From Lepisosteus oculatus (taxonomy: Eukaryota; Chordata; Actinopteri; Semionotiformes; Lepisosteidae): a stretch of 64,000 nt of DNA. Positions 51,998 through 63,049 of this stretch are shown here, piece after piece; within the stretch, counting starts at the first letter, position 1, and each line of letters starts with the position of its first letter. The position numbers and the translations under genes were made by a program. The notes beneath the pieces are model-generated. The model searched no databases. It worked only from the letters and a program-made list of their open reading frames with translations, and had not been told where the DNA came from. The stretch covers positions 14,782,001 to 14,846,000 of the forward strand of contig NC_090704.1 of assembly GCF_040954835.1 (NCBI RefSeq), written 5' to 3'.

Positions 51998-52350
51998 GGG
52001 GTATTGTGGCCCAGTGGTTATCTTTGTTGCCTCATAGCACTTGGGCCCTGGGTTCAGGTTCCTGGACATAGGATGCTATCTGTGTGGAGTTTGTATGTAC
52101 TGTCTCTATCCCTGGAGGTTTTCTCTGGGTACTCTGGTTTCCTCCCACAGTCCAAAAACATACTGGTAGGTTATTTGGCTTCTGGGAAAATTGATCCTGG
52201 TGTGAGTGTGTCTGTGTTTGTGTGACAGCCCTGTGATGGACTGGCATCCTGTCCAGGGTGTGCCCTGTCTTACTCCTGTTCCCTGCTAGAATAGGCTTCG
52301 GCTCCTCTGCGACTCTGAATTGGAAGAGGCAGTTAGAAAATGAAAGGATG
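51998..52350 (+). repeat. Mermaid-like SINE, nearly full length, plus orientation
   Basis: Complete order: tRNA-like head with A box region (gtggcccagtggttatcttt) and B box (ggttcaggttcc), then gtgtggagtttgtatgtact, ggtttcctcccacagtccaa, ccctgtgatggactggcatc, ctagaataggcttcggctcc, and the tail gttagaaaatgaaaggatgg. Confidence 0.85.
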
Positions 52351-52477
52351 GACTTTCATCAAAAAAGAATTATTTTCTCCCGTATGTGAAACACTTAAAA
52401 ATACATAAAATACTAATCTAAGAAACCCTGCAGGACAGTGGCTGTGATTTCATGGACTTGTGCGCCTTTGTACTGTA

Positions 52478-52607
52478 CTAGTTCAGGTGGGTAACTGCGT
52501 CAGCATGTGTAGACTGTAAAGGAACAAGTAATAGGTTTATTCCATGCTGAAAAAAAGAAGAGAGAAAAAACACAACGTTTCGGCCGTGGAGTCTTCTTCA
52601 GGTGTGA
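52478..52607 (-). mobile_element. Penelope-like element solo tail, minus orientation
   Basis: Full tail in reverse complement: tagttcaggtgggtaactgc, gaacaagtaataggtttatt, caacgtttcggccgtggagt, cttcttcaggtgtga. Little diverged from the tail at 54905-55055. Confidence 0.8.
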
Positions 52608-53664
52608 AGTACATGTACTGTACTTGTACTGTACTGTATGTTGGTAAATTTGACATTGTGGATCTTGAGCTGTCCAAGTCTTCCTTAGAGCTGAGAAGTA
52701 AATATTTTATTACCACACAAGCTTGCTTGTGAACTATAAGCCAGGGCTAAAACCTCAATCGGGGCCTGTGGGTGTCAGATTGAGGTATTCCTTTCCATGT
52801 CCAACTGTTTTCCACAGAGATCCATGGGAATCAGGTCCCCTGGCTGTCCAAACATACCACAGACAGGAGGCCACAAGCTTTCCTGTTTCTGCCTGCCATG
52901 TGTTTGATTCCAACTCAAGCCGTTTCCTGGTCAGATAGCAATCCTAGCAGCAGGAATTCCTGTCCAGGAGCCATTCTCCATAGACGGGCACACACACTGC
53001 GCTGAACAACAACAACCGCTGCAGTGGTAATAATGAAGAAAAAATCTGGCAAAGTTCCCCAGCCTCCTTGCTAATAATATTCTTATGGAGCGCTATGACT
53101 GTATTACACCTTTAATGATTATTTCAGCCCTGCGGCTATAATTAAAAAGACAAAGCGTACTCCATTAGGTCACCCTGACCTGGACGGAGAGGAAACATAG
53201 CCCCAGGGCACAGAGTGTGATCAACTAACAAAGTGGAAAACAAATAAAAGAAGAAGAAAGATAATGAAGAATCAACAGTGGAGTACAGAACTTGAAGAAG
53301 GAATATTAACAAAATCTTAAAATGTAGAGAATTAGCAGCAGTAATTACTGCTTCCATAATAACTTTATTTGAAATACTACATTTTTACTGATACAGCATA
53401 TTCAGTTTTTCTTTTAGGACCTGAAATAACTTTATTATTTAGCCAAATCATTGGCTCCAGGAATGGAGGAATAATAATTTGAAAATGGTAGTTACATCTC
53501 TGGGTGGGATAAATGCATGGAGATTAACTCAAAGTGGTTGCTTCCCTGATTTTTCTTTGTTATGGAGGTAGTGTTAATTTATGTGGCATTGTAGTTCAAA
53601 GAAACTGAAAAGTAGAAAAAAAAGCAGCAAACTGCCTACTGGAATGGTGCCCGTGTCCCATACA

Positions 53665-53720
53665 ATTCATCCATTTTCAGCCCATTCTTGCAGCTCAGGG
53701 TCATGGTATCTCCTGCTGTA
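53665..53720 (-). repeat. Short Mermaid-like fragment
   Basis: Only the end block is left: ttcatccattttcagcccat followed by gcagctcagggtcatgg. Confidence 0.45.
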
Positions 53721-54079
53721 GAACTAAACAATCTGTAGCATCGTGGAACAGTACAAACTGACAGGAAATCAAAAGGTGTGTAAGCTGTACCTGTCACGGG
53801 ACACATATGCAGCGATACGTGTGATAATTGGTGGTGTGACAGAGCACGTTGCTATGAAAAATTGCTTTTCCACTATTCAGGCAAGAAGGCAGCATCCATT
53901 TCCTGAAAGAGACACAGCATTTAAGCATTGGTGTTTTCTTTAAATGAAAAAGCATTGCACTAGATTTATTTATTATGCCTTGGTAGGCAATTAAACACAG
54001 TCCTTCTCTACAGAAATAAATTCATAAATTCATGCCCTCAAAATGTACTCCTTTTTCATCAACAGAGGATACCCCGGCA

Positions 54080-55055
54080 GTGTTATTGACAGGGCCCTTG
54101 CCTGAGCCAAAAACACCCCTCGGACCATCAACTCAATCACGAACTCCCGCCGTAACAACCGCATTCCTTTGGTGCTTCCCTACCACCCCAACACACTTCC
54201 TATCCCCAGGACTATTAACAACACCTTTTCAATCCTACAGGGTGATCCCTCCATTGGGGCCCTCTTTTCTGACCACCCCATCATCTCATATCGGCGACCA
54301 CCTAATCTGCGTAACCTTCTTGTTCACAGCTCCTTTGACCGCCCTCAGCAACCATCCACACCAGGCACTTTCCTTTGCAACTGAGCTCGCTGTATCACCT
54401 GCAAGTACACATCTAAAACCACACTCATTCAAGGCCCCTCAGGACAATTCCTGATCACCCAGATGGCATCTTGTACCTCCAGCAACCTTATTTACTATAT
54501 CTCTTGCAGTAAATGCCCAGCCATCTATATTGGAGAAACAGGAAGGAGACTCGGAGACTGCTTCAGAGAACATGTTAGGGCTGTGAAGATTAAAGATCTC
54601 TCCAAGCCCATTGTCTCTCATTTCACCTGTGATGGCCATGACCACTCTAATCTCTCCGTCTGTGTTCTCAAAGACGGTTTTCCGAACTCATACATCAGGA
54701 AGACTACTGAAACCAAAATTATCCTGCAGCTAGGATAACACCTTCCCCTTTCTCTTAACGACAGACTACTTTTCTTATAAATTCTCTCTATTAACCTATC
54801 CTGACTTCACACCTCTTGATTGGCCTCTCTTTCTGTCCCCTGCTCCCGCCCCTCGCTCCTCCTCTCTCCCAGCTTTTGTTCTCCCACTACATTACCTTTG
54901 CTCACTGCCCTGTCTTTCTCACACCTGAAGAAAGTTCCACGGCCAAAACGTCCTGTTTTCTTTCTTCTTTTTTTCAGCATGGAATAAACCTATTACTTGT
55001 TCCTTTGCAGCCTACGCATGCTGACGCAGCTACTCACCTGAACTACTAAATTCAT
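54080..55055 (+). mobile_element. Penelope-like retroelement, 3' fragment with GIY-YIG domain and tail
   Basis: The 5' part encodes RIPLVLPYHPNTLPIPRTIN, typical of the linker between reverse transcriptase and endonuclease in Penelope-like elements. Next is a GIY-YIG nuclease core, LIYYISCSKCPAIYIGETGR, with the expected R and H further on (GRRLGDCFREH). The 3' part (54905-55055) is the repeated tail that also occurs alone at 21735, 39486, 49955 and 52478. The reverse transcriptase body is missing; the copy is 5'-truncated, broken and not autonomous. Moderate divergence from the solo tails suggests an age similar to the older SINEs here. Confidence 0.85.
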
Positions 55056-55217
55056 GTAGGCTCTTTTAAATTCTCTTTTTCGTAGTTCGTACTCTGGTTT
55101 CTCTTCATCTCGTACAAATCTTTCGCCTTTTACTGAAGATTTCTGTGAAGACGAGCATGAATGAGTTCCGTGCAATTTTTGTGCCTCCCTGCCGTTGGGT
55201 GGGGTGCAGTTTTATTG

Positions 55218-55495
55218 GTGGTGCGGTGGCTCTGTGGCTAAGGATAAGCACCTGTGGCTGGAAGGTTGTACTGAAGGTTCGTATCTCGCGGCTGGCAGAG
55301 GAATCCTACTCTGTTGGGCCCCTGAGCAAGGACCTTAACCCTAACTGCTCCAGGGGCATAAATGGCTGACCCTGCACTCTGATCCCAAGCTTGTCTCCCT
55401 GACTGTGTGTCTCATGGATAGCAAGCTGGGGTATGCAAAAAGACAAATTCCTAATGCAAGAAATTGTATATGGCCAATAAAGTGATCTCATCTTA
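55218..55495 (+). repeat. tRNA-derived SINE with L2-like 3' tail
   Basis: tRNA-like head gcggtggctctgtggctaag with B box GGTTCGTATCTC, the block cctgagcaaggaccttaacc, and a 3' end ggccaataaagtgatctcat shared with fish L2-type LINEs, whose machinery presumably copied it. The best-preserved SINE in this half of the window. Confidence 0.8.
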
Positions 55496-55499
55496 TTTT

Positions 55500-58400
55500 G
55501 CTGTTTTTGTTTTGTAATGTAGATATCCCAGGTAAGTAAGCATTGCGTTTAGGAAGTGTGTTTCTCTCTTGCAGGCAGGAATACATTTTTGACTGAAAGA
55601 TAAACTGATTTAACATGCTTACCATCGGCTGGAGTTCTGATCTCTACTGAGACCTGCCTACCTCCTGAACTGTTTCACTGGTGTGAAGAGTGGGATGGCA
55701 TGAAAACATAACCAACACTAACTTTGTTTTTCTTTATTATGTGTGATTCCTAGACAATATGAAAAGCCACACAGTACTGATAAGAGACACGGTGTGACTG
55801 GGCCTATTGGAAGGCATGGCCACTGACAAGGCTGGTGCCTACATTGGACTCGGTGGATTGCTATGTTTTGCCACTCACAGTGGGGGTGATTGCTATCTCT
55901 CACCCCTGCCCCACCTCAAGGGGCCCAGCTGCACATTTTTTCCAGCCTGTTGGGATGTTTTGTTTCCAGTGGTGGGTTAAAAGTAGACCTTGGAAATATT
56001 ATATTTTCATCTATAAACTGCAGACAGCAGTGCGGATTTCCTCTTAGTCGTCACTTGTCTCTCAGCATGACAGGTAATTTGCATGGTTACTATCTCGCTG
56101 GGAATTATGTTAAAAGTACATTATTTACTCTACTGTTTTTTTTTCAGTTCCATTCATTTTTTAAACATTTGGATTAGTTCCAACCATTCAATTATTTCAG
56201 CTGTCACCCCAATGTTATTTGTTCTTTCTTGGGGATGAGGAAATAAATCAAATATTCAGTTTTGATCTAATGCTGTTATCTGGGTGCTGAATCAACAGTT
56301 AAAGCAGACAGTCCGAGAGCTTCTTTGTCTAATACTGAATACTGTATTTCTAACATCTTAAGTGAAGGTACACTTTGCTGTGTATTTTGTAAGCAAAAGA
56401 ACAGTTCTAGGGTGTCCTTGCTAAAGTTCAACAAGGGAAATACACCTTTCTCCCACTGAGATCTCTCTGCTGCCAGATTACAGAAGAGAAAATCATTCAT
56501 GCAGGATTTTGGTGTTTGTATCAGGCATTGCGGCATGACAGTGAGCAGAAAGGCAGAGAGGAAATCCTGTTTTGAGGAATCTCTCTGCACTGCCATGTCT
56601 CTCCGGCCCTCAATGCTCTAATCCTTTATCCTACTCGCTCTGACCAACGTGGACTCTAAAGATGAATATGAGTGAGCTGTTTATTCTAAGGGGCCTCTTG
56701 GTGTGAATCAAGTTGACAAAAGGAAGTCAGAAAGATGTCTTCATTGTGAAATAATGTTTATTATTTCACACAATAGGTGGATGACTCTTCCAGAGATACA
56801 GCTGGATAGTAGATAATTCCACCAGCATTGTGGAAAAAGATGAGGGGGAAAGAGTGCATTTTTTTCTTTTAAACAGAAGCAATAACACATGAGCCCAACC
56901 ATTCCCTATCCTTTTCACTCCCCCCTCAAAAATCACGTCAGTATATGAGAATTTGGAAAAGGTATTGAACAAGTCCTAAGTCGAAACAATTTTTTTCTTT
57001 GGAAAGCCCAAAGGATGTTTTTCAATGTACCATAAACTGCTATTGGACAAAAATGTTATTATAACTAAATGATTAAGTGGTTAAGAGAAAGGCCTGGGTA
57101 TGTTTCCTATGCAGACTGAGGGTCCATTAGTACAGCCACAGTTCCCATGGTGTTGGGTGAAAAAACATTCATGGGAGCAATAGCCAATCTGGGTTTAGTG
57201 CGTGTGGAAGACTGCCAGATCCTTTTACAATGGGTGGAAATGGGAACTCAATACAAACTTTCTCACAAATTCAGAGATTTTTTTCCCCCCGAATGATGTA
57301 AAATTCACAGTACAGCCCTCAAATGCTATACAAATTCTCGAAGTCATTTTTACGATCGTAATTTAATTATTTTGTATGATCAACATTTTTTGACCAGCAT
57401 CTTATTCATTTTCAATCTGCTCTGCGTGTTGTTATAATTTTATAATATAAAATTGAGTAGTATATGTTATTAGAAAAAATGTTGTAGTAAGTTAAGCAAT
57501 TTTTTAAAAGAAATGAAATTCGATGGCATAAGTTTGCAGGCTCACACACTTTTTCTGCACTTTCTTCGCTGTGAAATCTTCAGTGTTTATAAAAGATAGG
57601 TTTGGGGGTGTGTTCGCGTCTTAATATATTAAAGTCTGAGAGAAGATGATAAGATGGTGCCTTTTCTCTCACAACTTACCCCCCCAAATGCCACAACAAA
57701 TTATTAGCACTGAATAACAAAAGCCTTTAGGGACAATAGTCTCTGCTGGGGCAGCACAGTCTATCCACCACCCCAGAAACGCAGCCAGGTGTTGACACAG
57801 CATCCACACTTTCCCCATCAGCTTCCCAACTCTCCTCCCTTCTCACACTGGGCACTCCTGCCTGAGTACTGCCTGACCCCACAATGGCTTTTGACTCTGC
57901 AAAGAGATGCTGTTTGGTGTGGATGTCTATAAATTTCAGGATTAAAAAAAAAATCTTTTGATCAGGGATGCATCAAAGCAAAGGGTGGATCCTTTGGAGC
58001 AGGGAGGGCTCCTGGCCGACTACTAAGGAAACAGGAAGAGCTGTTTTAGGGGCTCTCCTATTTGCGGCTAAAAGATGAGGGAGTTGGAGGCAGAGAACAG
58101 GAGAACTGAGGCAAAGGGCACGTGTCATCAACACTCCATTGACTTTTAAAATGATACAAGAGTTCTCAGAAACTCTTTGACATAAGCATGTTGAAGAACG
58201 TGTAAACATTCAGCCACAGTCAAAAGGTCTAAAGTTCTTTTCAAAATACTCTAAATTGTACATTCCAATTTCTCACTACTTTTTATGTAATTCCAAAATC
58301 GGGACTGAGATAATGTGCAATATGGCATCATTACTGGTCGACCCTGTGCATTTTCTTATTCTTTTCAAGTGCTCAGCAAACTGAGTTAATTTCTTACTAA

Positions 58401-59300
58401 TCCCGTTTACAGAAAATAACAATGCAAAACTGGTTCCACGTTATTTAAAATAGTAGAGTATTTTAAAAATAGCTCCAGCCTTTTGTTTGAAAACAGGAAA
58501 GAAAGCTACAGAATGGTAAGGGGAATCTCCTTCAGCTGCTGGAAGATGCCAGGAACTGTAAAATTAAATCAAGCTGTGATGAGAAATCAAGAGCAAATGT
58601 AAATGAATATTACATCTTACTTTGAATTAAATTTGGTCGCCTTCCATGTAATTATGCAGGAAAAATGACCAGCCACCACTTCCTTAATCAGTAAATGACT
58701 ACAAACATGACCAAATCTCAACTTTTAAGTTCTTAAAAAAAGAACTTTTAAGTTCTTTTTTCTGACAGGGAAAGAGAGTTCTAGAAGGGGCTTACCTGTC
58801 TTTGGCAGTTCATTTCTGTCTAGATTTAGTTATTTCAGACTAAACATCACACGTAACTTCAAGACAAACTTTTAACTGAATACGCTTCTGAGGAAAATCG
58901 ATTTGCTTGTCTTAATTCAGTAAGAACTGCAATGTTATGGTACAGGTCCTTTCAGTTACCTTGCACTTGCGTTTGTGAAAATAAACATTAACAGTAATTT
59001 ATTTGTTTCAAATACTGTCCGGATTTGTGTAGAATATTTGGAAAATAAAACAGAATAGTTGCAGAATATTTGTTTTTACAGTGCAGCTTTTATATCCCAA
59101 CCCTTTTAGAGCCCAGGTAATATAAAAGCGGTACCAGTAGCCTCTTTTATATATATATATTTTTTGCAAGGTAATATCACCAATATTTACAGTATACCGC
59201 ACCTTTGTAGAATGCTTTCATGTTTTCATACTGTTTTAACTTGTCGGTACCAAGATTCAATTGTGCCTTAAAATAAAACGTAATTGTCCTGTTAAACTTA
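55500..59300. other. Upstream region of tie1
   Basis: AT-rich DNA with no recognisable gene or long repeat. A local direct repeat of acttttaagttctt lies at about 58720-58760, and a short TA run at about 59147-59160. Distal regulatory elements of tie1 could lie here but cannot be read from sequence alone. Confidence 0.4.
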
Positions 59301-59339
59301 AATAACGATAAGACACACATCAGTTTATTAATAACAGCA

Positions 59340-59753
59340 GATATTTTCCCCAAAGTGCGCTGGAGACAGTGAATTAAGGCTCCTTCTCGGACGACTGTCA
59401 GTCAGACTTTTTTTTTCTCCTCCGTGACGTTTTTTCCTTCCTCTTCCACCCCGAAGAATCTTCTCCGGGAATCATCAGAAAACAGAAAAGTCAAGCTGCT
59501 GCGGCGGCAACGGATTTTCCTCTCTTTTCTAACCTTAAACCACCGTTTCTACAATTGGAATGAACTTCAAAGGTCCGTGAAGGAGGCACAGGCGCTCCGA
59601 GAAACCGCAAAGCGAAGGAAAATGTACAATACACGCTTGGGATTGACAGACTCGATTCAGATCTCCCTATCTGGAAAACTCTGACAGGATCCCATGAAAG
59701 TACAAAACTCTTACCAATTGCAAAGGATTACAAGTTCTCTAGGATCTCCAACG
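59340..59753 (+). promoter_or_regulatory. tie1 promoter and 5' leader with upstream ORFs
   Basis: A CpG-containing block after AT-rich DNA. The stretch 59425-59446 contains a TGACGT half-CRE and TTCC repeats (ETS cores on the opposite strand); TIE1 promoters in mammals are known to be TATA-less and ETS-driven. The leader holds at least two upstream ORFs, one of 6 codons (MNFKGP, 59560-59580) and one of 20 codons (59622-59684), which may dampen translation. The transcription start is not determined. Confidence 0.45.
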
Positions 59754-59796
59754 ATGATACTCTACCTGTGCTTTTTATGTCTCATCTCAGTAACGG
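59754..59796 (+). CDS. tie1: Signal-peptide exon, probably exon 1 of tie1 (partial gene)
   Basis: ATG 59754 has A at -3 and opens MILYLCFLCLISVTG, a compact signal peptide, ending in a phase-1 donor (ACGG|GTAAGG). An in-frame ATG at 59694 would add 20 mostly polar residues ahead of the hydrophobic core and has C at -3, so I prefer the inner start. TIE1 is an endothelial receptor tyrosine kinase whose first coding exon likewise holds only the signal peptide before a long intron. The assignment rests mainly on synteny: in human 1p34 TIE1 lies next to C1orf210, head to head, as here. The receptor exons must lie past 64000; none is visible in the remaining 4.2 kb. Confidence 0.5.
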
Positions 59797-61499
59797 GTAA
59801 GGTGTTCATTATTATTGTTGTTGTTGTTCTTGTTCTTATTGTGGGGAACAACCACAACGATTTTAAAGAATTAAGTACTATCCCCTTTTCCTACCACACC
59901 ACCCGCTGCCCCCAATTTTTAATTCTGCGTTACGGAATGTGTGCAAGGTTGAGAAGTTTTACACATATACACAAATTCAGTCTCAGATTAAAATACATAG
60001 CCGAGTTTACGATGATTGGGGTTGTCACTTTTATTGGCCGGTAACCTCAGAGCAAAAATCATAATAATCTGCGATAGTTCTATTGCCTTGAATAAAGGCG
60101 CCCGCTAAGTAATTTTTTTCGATAGTATAAAATACGAAATAATGTACATTTATATATAAATATATTTTGCATTTGGAGTTTTTAACACTGTTCTGGATTC
60201 ATAGATCAATTGCACTGATTTTTTGTCTTACAGTATAGCTTTTTAGATTCCAAAACAGTTTAATTTGGGGGAAAATTTATCAGTGACCAAATACTAGATT
60301 TAGTCCATTTGGATCTCATTGTGAAAGCTCTCTGACTTTTTCTCTTCTCACTTCGCTAGTGTTTGACTTAAAACTTTAACCTGGTAGATGTACCTGGTAA
60401 TATCAATCTCCTTTTAATTTCAATTTCCTATATCTTTCTAACATCTTTTCATTTGAGAAATATTCCGTTTTATAAGCTGATTTTCTCTCTTTGTGTTTAC
60501 TGCGCGTTGCGTGGAGTTTGAAGTAATTCAATTCTTGTATTTTATTCTTTCCATAATAACTGCTTATCGGGGTATTATATGGCAGTTTAATTCAGAATTG
60601 AGGGGTGTCCTCGATACACTGGGAAACCTATCCTTACTTCCGGTGATTGTGACATGTGTTTTCCAGTTTACCATTTGCTGAGAGCTTCTGAATATTTGGG
60701 AAGAGTCTCACTGCATCACATTTCTTGAGTGTGCCTTAGACTTTCATTTAATTTAGGGTTATTTAAAGTGCAGGAGAAAGTGGAGTGTTAGAATAATATT
60801 TTCCAGACTCAAGGAGGTGGAAAAAGTGTTCTTGGGGAGTAAAAGAATAGGCATCATGCTTTACTCTCAACCCCCTTATCTCAGCAGGCTGGCAGCAGAA
60901 TGCAGGTGTGGGACAGTTAGCAATAATGGTCACTGAACACAGTTCAGTGGCAGATACTTGCATCTTAAATCATGGTTGTCTCAGCCTGATTCCTGACAGA
61001 CCTAGGCTACAGCTCTGCTGCTTCAAGTCTTTGAAATGACTTTCAGATGTCTCAGATGAGAGAAGCCAACGAACACTGACAGAGAGGTTAAATAAGAGAA
61101 TGCCCCTTTATCACAAAACCATGGGAAGCATCTGATGACTGTAGAAGAACGTGATTCTTTTTCATCACCTGATGGAAAAGAGTCACTTTCTTCATAGTAC
61201 TTCAATTCATTAGCCCATGAAAATTCCGTATGTAATACTTCGCTAGAACTGCTCTTTGTAAACTAAAAGGAAAAATAAAAATTAAAACTAAACTTCTATT
61301 TATTCCCACTGTCTTGCTCAGCGATACTTGCAGAAACACAAGGTTCTGCGTACAATGTTTCGTGCACTGTTTGGTTGTAAATGCCCTGCTCTCCATTCCC
61401 CCTGTCCAAAAACAATGGCTTGTAATATGGAATGGATTAATACTCTTGAAGGTCTAGCACAAAGGAGCCTCACTCTCTCTGCTAAGTCTGTGGTATTTT

Positions 61500-61660
61500 T
61501 CCTCCTTGCAAAGACATGCGAGCTTGGTGAAAGCTGTGTGTCTGAATTGTCTTTGTTTGTGTGTGTCCTGCAATCCACTGGCGTCCCATCCCGGATGTAG
61601 TCCTGCCTTGTGCTTGTGTTTCCAGAATAAGCTTAGATTGCTGTAACCTTACCAGCAGTA
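61500..61660 (+). repeat. Diverged Mermaid-like SINE fragment
   Basis: Retains cctgcaatccactggcgtcc, catcccggatgtagtcctgc and gtgtttccagaataagctta, matching the 3' half of the family. Confidence 0.6.
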
Positions 61661-61959
61661 AGCGTTGTTTGGGGAATAGGATGGTATTGCAGTGTCTCCT
61701 TCTTTCATACAGTGTTCTTCACACTGCTTTTGAAGAGATAACAAGAATGGTTTAATATAAACACCTTTTACAGTATATTAAACTATTAAAATAAAGCCAT
61801 TTAAACTTACTATAATGAAATTTGATATACTGATATACAGTTGCTCTGTATGGAGTGCTTCAAAATATTTTTTATAGGCCTACTGTTGAATGGTGAAATT
61901 AAAAAACATAATATTAAAATATTTATGCAGCCTTAAACCATCTTTGAATATTAAGACTT

Positions 61960-62150
61960 AGCGTGATGATGGGGTTCTTAGGACTGCTGTCTCATAATTG
62001 CAGGGTTTTGATTCTGGTTTGGATGTATGTGTAGTCAAGGTTATTCTCTCCACCCAAAGCCACACTGTTAGGTGGTAAATTGACTGTTCCAGAAGGAGCA
62101 GGACTGAGGCTTTTTCATTGTTAACCTGCCCTGTTTAGAGTAACTCTGCT
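61960..62150 (+). repeat. Diverged Mermaid-like SINE, 5' part
   Basis: Head-like gactgctgtctcataattgc with a B-box-like ggttttgattctgg, then ggtggtaaattgactg. Confidence 0.4.
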
Positions 62151-62499
62151 GCAATGCTGGCCTCAATTTACTGCAACTGGGGTAAGGCTCTGGGGTTGTA
62201 TTAATAACAGTAATTAAATGTCAGAATTTTAGGTATGATACTTATTTTGACCACTTAAGTGTGTGACTTCAATTTAGTTATTAAATTTCATCATGTGTGG
62301 CTTCTAAGGAGGTTTTATGTCTACTTGGTTTCCATAGAGCATCTTTAAAGGTTGGGGTTAAGCTTTGCCTTTACAGCTGCTTTTGTTTTTAGAACAGAGT
62401 TGGCTACTTTTTCTCCAGAAAATAATATGGATATATAAGTATTTAGATTGCTTCATTCCTTAACCTCTCTCAGCAGAGGTGGAAATATAGGTGGTGGTG

Positions 62500-62640
62500 T
62501 GAAGTGTGAAGTGTGCATGTAGCTTCTGTGGGTTCTTGCTGAAGCTTCCTGGTTTGTCCAACATTTGCTCTGTGCTTCCAAGATACAGCAGCTCCAGAGT
62601 TTCATGGCCCTAACCAGAATAATGGATGGATGAAATTGCT
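62500..62640 (+). repeat. Diverged Mermaid-like SINE piece
   Basis: Has gcttctgtgggttcttgctg in the body and the terminal cagaataatggatggatgaa. Confidence 0.4.
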
Positions 62641-63049
62641 GAATTTTGTTTTGCTTAATCTGATAAAAAATTAAAACAACAGCATTGCACTTCTAAATGA
62701 ATATGTGTTTACAATAAATTTGGCAACACATCTACAAGAGGGCTACAGATTTATACATTATTAAAACAACCAGTAATTTAATAGTTTATACCCTTACTAA
62801 TGATTAATTGCACAGTTACTAGAGTGCTGTCCGGATTTATTCACATCCCTGATTAAATAAGTACTAAAACCTCATCTAGCAGAATGAATTAAGGATTGTA
62901 TGGCTTGTCTCTCTTGTAATATTCCAATTATGTTATACTGTAATCAGAGTAGCACTGTGCAGTTACTGTATACAGTATTTGTCATTAATAATTAATTCCA
63001 TAAAACAAGAGGTCACAGTTATTTACACTTCTATGTATTTCTTTAAATA

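Larger units (their letters stand above)
59797..63049. other. Start of tie1 intron 1
   Basis: AT-rich intronic sequence with three diverged Mermaid-like SINE pieces (61500-61660, 61960-62150, 62500-62640). No second coding exon recognised. Confidence 0.4.

Noticed and set aside
54032-54454. 140-codon plus-strand ORF
   Set aside because: Wrong frame through the Penelope-like fragment; Pro/Thr/Ser-rich composition of a shadow frame.
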